NCBI RefSeq assembly: GCF_013185915.1
Contig: NZ_JAAZUH010000002.1
Coordinates: 939,136 to 1,003,135, forward strand
DNA: 64,000 nucleotides
Origin: Stenotrophomonas bentonitica
GTDB taxonomy: Bacteria; Pseudomonadota; Gammaproteobacteria; Xanthomonadales; Xanthomonadaceae
Reading direction: 5' to 3'
Part shown: one piece after another, positions 14,537-22,392 of the stretch
How the letters are laid out: each line of letters starts with the position of its first letter
How positions within the stretch are numbered: position 1 is the first letter of the stretch
Notes under the pieces: model-generated
Databases searched by the model: none
What the model was told of the DNA's origin: nothing
The model's input: the letters and a program-made list of their open reading frames with translations, nothing else
Position numbers and translations under genes: made by a program

Positions 14537-15175
14537 ATGATCGTCGCTCTGCTCAACCAGAAAGGCGGCGTGGGCAAGACCACGCTCGCCACGCACATCG
14601 CTGGCGAGCTGGCGATGCGCGGCCAGCACGTCGTGCTGCTGGACGCCGATCCGCAGGGTTCATCGCTGGATTGGACGCAGCGCAGAAGCCAGCAAGGCTT
14701 GCCACGGCTGTTCAGCGCCGTGGGCCTCGCACGCGAAACGCTGCACCAGGAAGCGCCAGAACTGGCCCGTCGCGCCGATCACGTCGTCATCGACGGCCCG
14801 CCGCGCATCGCGGCGCTGGCGCGCTCCGCGCTGCTGGCGGCCGAGCGCGTGCTGATCCCCGTGCAGCCCAGCCCCTACGACCTGTGGGCCAGCGCCGAGA
14901 TGGTGGCGCTGATCCGCGAGGCGCAGGTGTTTCGGCCTGCATTGCGCGCGGCCTTCGTCATCAACCGGCGCGTCAGTACCACCGTGATCGGGCGTGAAGC
15001 ACGCCAGGCGCTCGCTGACCAGCCGCTTCCTGCGCTGCGCGCGGAAGTGCATCAACGCATCGTGTTCGCCGACAGCGTGGCCGCTGGTCGGCTTGCACGC
15101 GAGACAGCGCCGGACAGCGCCGCCGCGCGCGAAATCACTGCGCTGGTGGACGAACTGCTGCGGTGGACGCCATGA
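14537..15175 (+). CDS. parA: ParA-family partition ATPase
   Basis: A 212-residue deviant-Walker ATPase with KGGVGKTT at residues 9-16, DADPQGSSLDW, VVIDGPPRIAALARSALLAA and VLIPVQPSPYDLW. The short form without an HTH resembles ParA/Soj-like proteins of plasmids (type Ib). It would segregate the excised, replicating ICE. GGAGGG precedes the ATG. It heads a tightly overlapping cluster (parA, RHH, DUF2840, traF) with ATGA start/stop overlaps. Confidence 0.93.
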   Translation: MIVALLNQKGGVGKTTLATHIAGELAMRGQHVVLLDADPQGSSLDWTQRRSQQGLPRLFSAVGLARETLHQEAPELARRADHVVIDGPPRIAALARSALLAAERVLIPVQPSPYDLWASAEMVALIREAQVFRPALRAAFVINRRVSTTVIGREARQALADQPLPALRAEVHQRIVFADSVAAGRLARETAPDSAAAREITALVDELLRWTP

Positions 15176-15456
15176 ACGCGAAGCCGCCACCGAACGGCAA
15201 ACGCACGGCCAAGCGCGTCGGCATCGGCGCGCGTCCGCCCGCGAATCCACACGCCGAGGCTTGGATTCGCCAAGGCGATGCCGATGCGCTGAGCAGGGGC
15301 GACCTCTACACGGCTCGCCTGACCCTCGACATCACGCCCGCGATGCGGGCGCGCATCAAGGTATCTGCCTTTACGCAAGGCGTGACTGTGGCCGACCTGC
15401 TGCGCGGTCTGCTGGAGCGCGAGTTTCCAGAACACCGCAGGGAGAACACCCCATGA
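15172..15456 (+). CDS. Small ribbon-helix-helix-like ParA partner
   Basis: A 94-residue basic protein whose start overlaps the parA stop (ATGA). The C-terminal half (LYTARLTLDITPAMRARIKV, SAFTQGVTVADLLRGLLERE) has the beta-strand/helix/helix layout of an RHH fold, as in small ParB-type centromere-binding partners. The N-terminus is Lys/Arg-rich. Co-translation with parA supports a partition role. Confidence 0.75.
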   Translation: MNAKPPPNGKRTAKRVGIGARPPANPHAEAWIRQGDADALSRGDLYTARLTLDITPAMRARIKVSAFTQGVTVADLLRGLLEREFPEHRRENTP

Positions 15457-15998
15457 TTGCATTCGCTTCGTCTGCCGCTGTCGCGGTCACGGCTGCGCCG
15501 CTACCATCACCGGCCGCGCTTGCTGGCCAGCCTGCCAGCGCACCGCTGACGCGCGTGGCGCTGGCCTACATCGAGCCACGCTTCAAGCTCTATCTGCGCT
15601 TCGGCGAGCCGGCGCGCATCATCCGGCTCGACCGCTGGCGGCGCTGCGCCGTATTCCTGCCGAACGCGGTTCTGTGCCGTGTCCGCTGGCAGGCCAACGA
15701 CTACGGCACCGTGCGCTGGCAGCTCATGATGATGCAGGCTTGCACGCCGCTCGATGCGGCGCAGCGCATTCCTGGCGTGCAGCCGGGTGCGCGCCTGCTG
15801 CTGCACGCCGAGGGCGAGAACCAGGTCCGTGCCGTGCTGGAACGCATCGACGCCATCGAGGCGCTGGGCATCGCGCTCGTCGCTGTCTCGCCCGCGTACT
15901 GGCGCACGCTCGCCAACCGGCTCGCTGCGCGCCTGCCACTGCCCGAATACACCGCAGAGCGGCACGCCGCCTGGCTCATAGGGAGGGCACTGCCATGA
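15453..15998 (+). CDS. DUF2840 family protein
   Basis: A 181-residue DUF2840 protein (RVALAYIEPRFKLYLRFGEP, RRCAVFLPNAVLCRVRWQAN, YGTVRWQLMMMQA, PGVQPGARLLLHAEGENQVR). It is found in Tn4371-type ICEs between parA and traF; function unknown. It overlaps the preceding and following genes by 4 nt, so it is translationally coupled. The first 35 residues are Ala-rich and not conserved-looking. Confidence 0.88.
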   Translation: MIAFASSAAVAVTAAPLPSPAALAGQPASAPLTRVALAYIEPRFKLYLRFGEPARIIRLDRWRRCAVFLPNAVLCRVRWQANDYGTVRWQLMMMQACTPLDAAQRIPGVQPGARLLLHAEGENQVRAVLERIDAIEALGIALVAVSPAYWRTLANRLAARLPLPEYTAERHAAWLIGRALP

Positions 15999-16594
15999 CG
16001 CTTCCATCCGCCATTGCCGGTGCAGCGGGCATTCCGCCACGTCCTCGTTCGCGCCTGCGCGCTCGCCTCGTGCTGGCGGGCATATCCACCTGCGGCCTCG
16101 CTGCGCTGGCCTGGGCGTCCTTCGTGCATCCGCTGCCGCGCCTGATCTACAACCCGTCCGATAGCGTGGCGGTCGGCTGGTATAGCGTCGATCCGCTGGG
16201 CCACGGCACCGGCTCGCAGCCACGTTCCTTGTCCGTGGGCAGCATCGTCCTGACCGCGCTGCCGCCAGACGCCGCCGCGCTGGCCGCGCAGCGCGGCTAC
16301 CTGCCGGCGAGCGTGCCGCTGCTCAAGCGCGTGGGCGCCGTTGCGCCGCAGGAGGTGTGCATCACTGGCCGCATCGTCCGCATCGACGGCGTGCCTTCGG
16401 CCGCCGTGCTGCCCGCCGACCGCTGGGGCCGGCCGCTGCTATCCTGGCAGCAATGCCGTCACCTCGAACCCGGCGAACTGTTCCTGCTCAGTGTGACCAA
16501 TCCGGCGTCGTTCGATAGCAGGTATTTCGGGCCGGTCAGCGCATCCGTCGTGATCGGCGTCGCGCATCCGGTCTGGCTGGAGTCCCGCCCATGA
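15995..16594 (+). CDS. traF: TraF conjugal-transfer peptidase (S26 family)
   Basis: A 199-residue membrane-anchored serine peptidase related to signal peptidase I. After a basic N-terminus comes one membrane helix (~24-44), then the catalytic Ser57 in NPSDSVAVGWY and the general base Lys111 in LLKRVGAV. TraF trims and cyclises the TrbC pilin of the IncP-like Trb system, whose gene lies at 38957. The start overlaps the DUF2840 stop. Confidence 0.9.
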   Translation: MTLPSAIAGAAGIPPRPRSRLRARLVLAGISTCGLAALAWASFVHPLPRLIYNPSDSVAVGWYSVDPLGHGTGSQPRSLSVGSIVLTALPPDAAALAAQRGYLPASVPLLKRVGAVAPQEVCITGRIVRIDGVPSAAVLPADRWGRPLLSWQQCRHLEPGELFLLSVTNPASFDSRYFGPVSASVVIGVAHPVWLESRP

Positions 16595-16641
16595 TGGCCG
16601 CCGACTCGCTGCACGTTGCCGTGCAGTTCATCGTGCCATAG
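16591..16641 (+). CDS. Very short ORF coupled to traF (16 codons)
   Basis: ATG at 16591 overlaps the traF stop (ATGA) and encodes MMAADSLHVAVQFIVP before a TAG. It may be a remnant of a longer gene or merely a chance overlap. Nothing after the stop resumes a recognisable product. Confidence 0.25.
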   Translation: MMAADSLHVAVQFIVP

Positions 16642-17054
16642 GGCGTGTCGTTCTGCTGGCCGTCGCCGTGTCGTCGCGCGTGCAGTGCGGGTGCCAATAC
16701 TTCGCATTGGGCACCGCACTTCGCGCTGCCTCCGGCGCAGCCGTCCAACGTGCAGGCGTCTTGCCACGAACACGGCTGGCCTACGGCCATCGCCGTGTTC
16801 GCCGGCGCGCTGGTTGCTCGCGCAACAGCGCTGCCTGGCCGCCGCTGCCCGGAGCGCCAGCGAGGGGCAAAGGCGGAAGGCAAGACAAAAGGACGCGGCA
16901 CCGGGCCGCGTCGAAAGCCAGTCTGCACGTGGGGGTGGCGCGGCACGCATCGGCTTCGCCGCCGTGCCGCGTGGGGCGCGGGGCCCGCGCCGATGCAGGC
17001 ATGTCCGCGTGCTTCGCACGCCCGGACACGCCATAGCTTGCAGGGAGAGCGGCC
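16642..17054. other. Candidate oriT region (multiple hairpins upstream of relaxase)
   Basis: 413 bp without a gene, directly before the relaxase and packed with inverted repeats: imperfect AGTGCGGGTGCCAAT/ATTGGGCACCGCACT (16684-16720); a 15-bp stem CGAACACGGCTGGCC/GGCCA-TC-GCCGTGTTCG (16767-16801); GACGCGGC/GCCGCGTC (16892-16912); CGCGGCACG/CGTGCCGCG (16939-16971); and TGTCC-GCGTGC/GCACGC-GGACA (17002-17028). Transfer origins lie beside relaxase genes and carry such repeats. No IncP-type nic consensus is recognised, so the nick site is unknown. Confidence 0.5.
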
Positions 17055-19040
17055 ATGACCGACCGCCGCGACGACGATTTCCGGGTGCGTCCGAGCGCCC
17101 CAAAGAACCGAGGCAAGGGCCAGGGCCAGGGCTTCGTCTCCAAGGTGCTCAAGCAGGCGGGCAAGGCCAGCGGCGGCAAGTCTTCAGTGCGCCGTCCTGG
17201 CGGCAGTGGCAAGGGCTCCGGCCAGCGGCCCGGCTCGCGCCTGGGGCGCGGCCATACGGCGGCGCGCTTCGCCGGCGCGAAGCTGACGCCCATGTCGCGG
17301 CGCGTGACCATCAAGACGCTGCTGGTCAATCAGCGCAACGCCAGCCCCCAATCGCTGGCGAAACACCTGCGCTACATCGGGCGCGACGGCGCGGGCCGCG
17401 ATGGTGAACCGGGCCGGGCCTACGGGCCGCAGACCGACGAAGCCGACCTTGACGCCTTCAAGGAGCGGGCCGCCGACGACCGGCACCATTTCCGCTTCAT
17501 CGTCTCCCCGGAAGACGGCGCCGAGCTGGACGACCTGCGCACCTACACCCGGCATCTGGTGAACCGCATGGAAGCCGACCTGGGCACGCGGCTGGATTGG
17601 GTGGCAGTCGATCACTGGAATACCGACAACCCGCACACCCACCTGATCGTGCGTGGGCGCGACGATACCGGCAAAGACCTCATCATCGCGGGCGACTACA
17701 TCGCCCACGGCTTCCGCCATCGGGCCGCCGAACTGGCGACCGAATGGTTGGGGCCGCGCACCGAGCTGGAGATCCAGCAGACCTTGACACGCGAGGTGAA
17801 TCAGGAGCGATGGACGAGCCTGGATCGCACGCTGCAACGCGAGGTCGGCGAGGGTGGCCGAGTGCAGATCGAACACTTCAACGAACCCCGGCTGCAACGC
17901 CAGCGCCTGCTGCTGATCGGCCGCCTGCAACACTTGCAGTGCCTGGGCCTGGCCGACGAGACGCAGCCGGGCACTTGGGCTGTCCATGCCGATGCGGAGA
18001 AAACCTTGCGCGCCCTCGGCGAGCGTGGTGACATCATTCGCACCATGCAACGGGCCATGCGCGGCGAGCTGCGCGAGCTGGCGGTGTTCGAGCCGGGAGA
18101 CGATGGCCGAACCATTCTCGGGCGCGTAGCCGCGAAAGGGCTGGCCGACGAGCTGCGCGACCGGGGCTATCTGGTCATCGACGGTGTGGACGGCAAGGCC
18201 CATTACGTCGCGCTCAACGCCCGCGACGAGCCGGCGAACTATCCGGCCGGCGCCGTGGTGGAAGTGAAGGGGGCGGCCGACGTGCGTGCGGCCGATCGCA
18301 ACATCGCCGCGCTGGCAAGCGGTGGCCTATACCGCACCGACCATCACCTGGCCGTCGCGCAGGGTCAGGCCGTACCGGGCCGTGATCCGCAGGAGGTCGT
18401 GGCAGCCCACGTTCGCCGGCTGGAAGCCCTGCGCCGCGCCGGCATCGTGGAGCGTGTGGCCGAGGGGCTATGGAAGGTGCCTGGCGACCTGCCAGAACAG
18501 GGTCGCCGCTACGATGCGCAGCGCCTGGGCGGCGTGGCCGTGGAGCTGAAATCGCATCTGCCCATCGAGCGGCAGGCCCGTGTCATCGGCGCCACCTGGC
18601 TCGACCAGCAGTTGATCGGCGGCGGCTCGGGCTTGGGCGACCTGGGCTTTGGTGGCGAGGCCAAGCAGGCGATGCAGCAGCGTGCCGACTTCCTGTCCGA
18701 GCAGGGGTTGGCCGAGCGGCGAGGGCAGCGCGTGATCCTGGCGCGCAATCTGCTGGGCACGCTGCGCAATCGGGAACTGGCGCAGGCGGCCAAGGACATT
18801 GCTACCGAAACCGGCCTGGCGCATCGCCCGGTGGCTGATGGCCAGCGCGTAGCCGGCATCTATCGGCGCTCTGTCATGCTCGCCAGCGGGCGCTATGCGA
18901 TGCTCAATGACGGCATGGGCTTCAGCCTCGTGCCGTGGAAACCCGTGATCGAGCAGCGGCTGGGCCAGCAGCTCGCCGCGACGGTACGTGGCGGCGGCGT
19001 GTCATGGGAGATTGGAAAACAGCGCAACCTCACTATTTGA
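17055..19040 (+). CDS. VirD2/TraI-like relaxase (DUF3363)
   Basis: A 661-residue relaxase that nicks oriT and pilots single-stranded DNA to the recipient. Gly/Lys-rich N-terminus, then the relaxase core with metal-binding histidines in VDHWNTDNPHTHLIVRG (His187, His194, His196) and the upstream DDRHHFRFIVSPEDG. The C-terminal half matches DUF3363 (YVALNARDEPANYPAGAVVE; FLSEQGLAERRGQRVILARN). Length is normal for Tn4371-like ICE relaxases. The defence cargo begins 40 bp after its stop. Confidence 0.92.
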   Translation: MTDRRDDDFRVRPSAPKNRGKGQGQGFVSKVLKQAGKASGGKSSVRRPGGSGKGSGQRPGSRLGRGHTAARFAGAKLTPMSRRVTIKTLLVNQRNASPQSLAKHLRYIGRDGAGRDGEPGRAYGPQTDEADLDAFKERAADDRHHFRFIVSPEDGAELDDLRTYTRHLVNRMEADLGTRLDWVAVDHWNTDNPHTHLIVRGRDDTGKDLIIAGDYIAHGFRHRAAELATEWLGPRTELEIQQTLTREVNQERWTSLDRTLQREVGEGGRVQIEHFNEPRLQRQRLLLIGRLQHLQCLGLADETQPGTWAVHADAEKTLRALGERGDIIRTMQRAMRGELRELAVFEPGDDGRTILGRVAAKGLADELRDRGYLVIDGVDGKAHYVALNARDEPANYPAGAVVEVKGAADVRAADRNIAALASGGLYRTDHHLAVAQGQAVPGRDPQEVVAAHVRRLEALRRAGIVERVAEGLWKVPGDLPEQGRRYDAQRLGGVAVELKSHLPIERQARVIGATWLDQQLIGGGSGLGDLGFGGEAKQAMQQRADFLSEQGLAERRGQRVILARNLLGTLRNRELAQAAKDIATETGLAHRPVADGQRVAGIYRRSVMLASGRYAMLNDGMGFSLVPWKPVIEQRLGQQLAATVRGGGVSWEIGKQRNLTI

Positions 19041-19080
19041 AAAATTCTCTCGCCCTCGGATTCAGCGTGGCCCTTCTGCT

Positions 19081-21870
19081 TCAATCGGGCGTTTTCAGTA
19101 CCTCAACGTATCCAATCAGCTCGGCCGAATAGCTGCCATCTCCATTGGCCGCGCCCTTGTGTTTCAACTCACGTTGCAACGTTGGCTCCACGGTGTGGGC
19201 AAACAACGCCAGCCGCTGCTCCGGTGTAAAACTCGGCGAGATCGCCGATGCTTGCAGATACCGTTCGCATTGCCGCTCAATAGTCGGCACCCGTGTCCCG
19301 TCCTGCTTGACTGCGATGGGCTGCACCACCACACGGCGCTCACCGTTGCCGGCAGATGCCTCCACCATCCACAAGGACAGCAGCACCGGCTCGTCAACAT
19401 CCCCAGCCACCGCAAAGCCGATGTCTTCGGGCGTCACGCTGCGCCAGCGGCCCAGCTCTTCCTGTACCAAGGGGTGATCCAATCCAATCAGTTCCAGATC
19501 GTCCCTGCTGGTGGCGGTATCGCGGTTCAGTGTGAACCGTGCACGGCGCGTGCCATCCACTGTCACAAGGTCGTAGGTTTCTTCGTCCACCTTCAGCAGC
19601 TTCTGCTGGCGGTCTGCCACGGCCGCCGACAGAAAACGCACCAGCCGATCCAGGCTGGAGGACACATCCGAGAAGGGCTGGTAGTCATCGAGGCTGAAAC
19701 CGTCAAGGTCTTGAAACAGGTCGAACACCACCTGCCGTGCCTCGCGGGAATTGGACAGTGCCGCTTCCAGCTCCACCTGTGTGCGTTTCAGTTCAGGGTC
19801 AGACAGCGCCTCCTGGTACAGGCGGTCGTAGTTCAACCGTTCGGAAAGCTGTCCCAGAATCTGCGCCCGAAGGTCTTCGGCCACATTGCCCTGGTCATCG
19901 ACTTTGCCGACCGTGCGTGCAATTTCAGTCAACTTCTCGTCCAGCAGCAGGAAGATGCGCCCCTCGATGGTGTCCGACAGCACGAGGTTGTAGACCTGCG
20001 CCGTGTGGTTCTGTCCATAGCGGTGAATGCGCCCGATGCGCTGTTCCATGTCCATCGGGTTCCACGGCAGGTCGAAATTGAACAGAATGCGCGCAAATTG
20101 CAGATTCAAGCCCTCGCGGCCAGCCGCTGTACACACCAGCACACGTGGCCCGTCTTTCAGGCGGAACTTCCGCTCTGCTGCCAGCTTGGCACCGTGATCG
20201 CCGCCACGCAGCACCACCACGCCCTGGCCGGGATAAGCCTGTTCAATTTCGCGGGCAATCAGATCGACCGTGCCGAGGTAGGTGGCGAAGATCACGATCT
20301 TTTCATTGGCGTTCTGCCGCCACAGATGCCCCAAACCATCGAGCAGCTTTTGTGCCTTGTTCTCGCGCTGCTGCGGGAAGATGCGCAGCAATTCACCAAT
20401 GCGCAGGCGCTCCTCGGGCAGATGCAAATCCACCACAGCAGACGCTGCCTCCTCGGCGTGCGTAGCCGAATACTCGCTGCCATAGGGGTCGGAGGCCATT
20501 TCCAGCGCCTCTTCATCCAGCTTCTTCACCAGCCGGTACTTTAGGTCCGCCAACACGCGATCCACCTCGCTGCGCCCAACGCTGTCGCGCGGCAAGCCAA
20601 ATTCCTCGTGAATCAGCTCGCGTGCTTCCTCGGTCAGGCGTTCGCGGCCTTCGATGTCCAGCTCCTTGTCGCGCAGAAATGCCTCGTGCAGCGTCAGCAT
20701 CAACAAGCGGCGCTTGAGCGTGCGGCGCACGGCAGCAAAGCTCGATGCCGCGATCTTCTGGAAGATCGCCATCAAGAAGCCCAGTGCGCGCCCCTGGTTG
20801 CCCTGGCGGCGGGCCAGATCGAACCCGTCTTCCAGGTATTCGCGCAGCTTCTCGTAAAACAGCCGCTCCTCCTGATTCATCAGGAAGGACTCGGTATGCA
20901 CCCAGCGCCGGGCAAACAGCGGTGAGCCATCGGGCTGGCAGGCATCGGCCTTGGTACGGCGGAACATCACCGTGTTCAGGCGATGGCGATTTTCCAGCAT
21001 GTCCTCGGGACTGCCAAACAGCGTGGGGTTCAAAAGCTGCGCCAGCATCCAGAACTGGAAGTGATTGCCTTGGTGCGGCGTAGCAGACAGAAGCAAGAGA
21101 TCCCGCGCGTGATCCTTCAGCGCTTCGGCCAGCTTGTAGTTTTCCGTCTTGCGCACCTTGCCGCCCGTGCGGTGGGCAGTCAGGTGATGCGCTTCGTCAA
21201 ACACCACCAGATCCCAGCGTGGCGCATCCAGCAGGCGCTTGATACGGGCAGGGCGCTTCAAGGTGTCGATGCTGGCAATCAGCCGGTCGTGTTTGGCGAA
21301 GGCATTGGTCTTGCGGTCGGTGACATCGCCTTCGGAGCCAAACACCTCGAAATCGAGGTTGAACACCTCGTTCAATTCGCGGTGCCAGTTGTTCACCAAG
21401 CCTGCGGGCACCACCATCAGCGCCCGGGTCAACTCGCCCCGGCTGGCCAGTTCACGCAGAATCAGCGCGGCCTCGATGGTTTTGCCCAAGCCCACCTCGT
21501 CGGCGATCAGGTAACGCCGTGGTGATGCAGTCGCAATGCGGTGCGTCAGCACCACCTGGTGCGGCAGCAGGTCAATGCGCGCCGAGGTGAGTGCCGAGGC
21601 GCTTTCCATCACCGGCAGTGCGTGCGCCTCGAAAGACAGCCAGGCCTTGCGTGCCCGGTCTGAGCCGCCTGCTACCGATTGCAGAATGCGCTCGGTGCGG
21701 GTGCGCTCACGGCGTACCGAACTGGCCGGCACGCGGCGCTCGCCCACCACCCCGAAGAACGCGCGCAGATAACCATCGTGCGCGGGTTCGAGCACCACGC
21801 CTGGACCGAATTCAGTGTGGGTGATGCGCTCGCCGGGCTGAAACGAATCCTGAAAATCGTCTGCTTGCAC
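19081..21870 (-). CDS. SNF2/DEAH-type helicase of the defence operon
   Basis: A 929-residue superfamily-2 Swi2/Snf2-like translocase, last gene of the minus-strand antiphage operon. Motif I is ADEVGLGKT (123-131), motif II DEAH (225-228), motif III SATPHQG, motif VI QRIGRIHRYGQ (610-620). It resembles the RapA-like helicases of DISARM (DrmD) and type 3 BREX (BrxHII), thought to scan or remodel invading DNA. The N-terminal ~60 residues (GERITHTEFGPGVVL) look like a small beta domain; the C-terminal ~250 residues are system-specific. The start follows the 170-aa gene's stop by 9 nt. Confidence 0.93.
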   Translation of the reverse strand: MQADDFQDSFQPGERITHTEFGPGVVLEPAHDGYLRAFFGVVGERRVPASSVRRERTRTERILQSVAGGSDRARKAWLSFEAHALPVMESASALTSARIDLLPHQVVLTHRIATASPRRYLIADEVGLGKTIEAALILRELASRGELTRALMVVPAGLVNNWHRELNEVFNLDFEVFGSEGDVTDRKTNAFAKHDRLIASIDTLKRPARIKRLLDAPRWDLVVFDEAHHLTAHRTGGKVRKTENYKLAEALKDHARDLLLLSATPHQGNHFQFWMLAQLLNPTLFGSPEDMLENRHRLNTVMFRRTKADACQPDGSPLFARRWVHTESFLMNQEERLFYEKLREYLEDGFDLARRQGNQGRALGFLMAIFQKIAASSFAAVRRTLKRRLLMLTLHEAFLRDKELDIEGRERLTEEARELIHEEFGLPRDSVGRSEVDRVLADLKYRLVKKLDEEALEMASDPYGSEYSATHAEEAASAVVDLHLPEERLRIGELLRIFPQQRENKAQKLLDGLGHLWRQNANEKIVIFATYLGTVDLIAREIEQAYPGQGVVVLRGGDHGAKLAAERKFRLKDGPRVLVCTAAGREGLNLQFARILFNFDLPWNPMDMEQRIGRIHRYGQNHTAQVYNLVLSDTIEGRIFLLLDEKLTEIARTVGKVDDQGNVAEDLRAQILGQLSERLNYDRLYQEALSDPELKRTQVELEAALSNSREARQVVFDLFQDLDGFSLDDYQPFSDVSSSLDRLVRFLSAAVADRQQKLLKVDEETYDLVTVDGTRRARFTLNRDTATSRDDLELIGLDHPLVQEELGRWRSVTPEDIGFAVAGDVDEPVLLSLWMVEASAGNGERRVVVQPIAVKQDGTRVPTIERQCERYLQASAISPSFTPEQRLALFAHTVEPTLQRELKHKGAANGDGSYSAELIGYVEVLKTPD

Positions 21871-21879
21871 GCGCTGGCC

Positions 21880-22392
21880 TCAAGTAATCCGCAGGTGAAA
21901 CAGGCCGGCCGCTTTCGCGCCCTCGCGCAGCAAAATTTCCTGCGGGTACTCGTTGGCCTCACCCCACAGAAGGCGCCCAAAGTCGAGTAGTTGCCCCCGA
22001 TGCGGCGCTTCGCACAGCCAGGTCACTGCGTCGGTGGAAGCCTGCACGCGCAAACGGCCTTGGCCCTGCGGCAGCCAGAAAATCAAGGCGGCTTCGCCTG
22101 CGTATTCATCCTGAAATGACAGGATGGCGCGTTTGATCGTGTCGCCCAGCCAGATTTCGCCTTGATCGGGTGCCAGCAGGTCCAGGCTGCCTTCCAGCCC
22201 GGCCACCACCAACGTCTGCCCGCCGTTGCTGGGCAGATCATCCGGCCAGCCCTGCGCACCGGGGGCGGCGGCCTGCAAAAACTGCCGCAGGCTCCAAACC
22301 TCGCCCGCCGCGCACACCGTGTTGCGTGCCTCCTCATCCCACAGCCAGCTGGTGCCGCGCCGTTGCCATACCGTATCGAGCACCTGCCTCAT
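21880..22392 (-). CDS. 170-aa defence-operon protein of unknown function
   Basis: A Trp- and acid-rich protein (WQRRGTSWLWDEEARNTV; GEIWLGDTIKRAILSFQDEY; EAALIFWLPQGQGRLRVQAS; HRGQLLDFGRLLWGEANEYP) with no P-loop, nuclease or membrane motif visible. Its ATG overlaps the DUF1156 stop (ATGA), so it depends on translation of that gene. It sits between methylase and helicase and is therefore probably an adaptor subunit. It is not recognised as BrxA, BrxB or BrxF. Confidence 0.8.
   Translation of the reverse strand: MRQVLDTVWQRRGTSWLWDEEARNTVCAAGEVWSLRQFLQAAAPGAQGWPDDLPSNGGQTLVVAGLEGSLDLLAPDQGEIWLGDTIKRAILSFQDEYAGEAALIFWLPQGQGRLRVQASTDAVTWLCEAPHRGQLLDFGRLLWGEANEYPQEILLREGAKAAGLFHLRIT

Noticed and set aside
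16440..16448. TATCCTGGC, resembling an IncP/VirD2 nic core
   Set aside because: It lies inside the traF coding sequence with no adjacent inverted repeat, and the motif is short enough to occur by chance.
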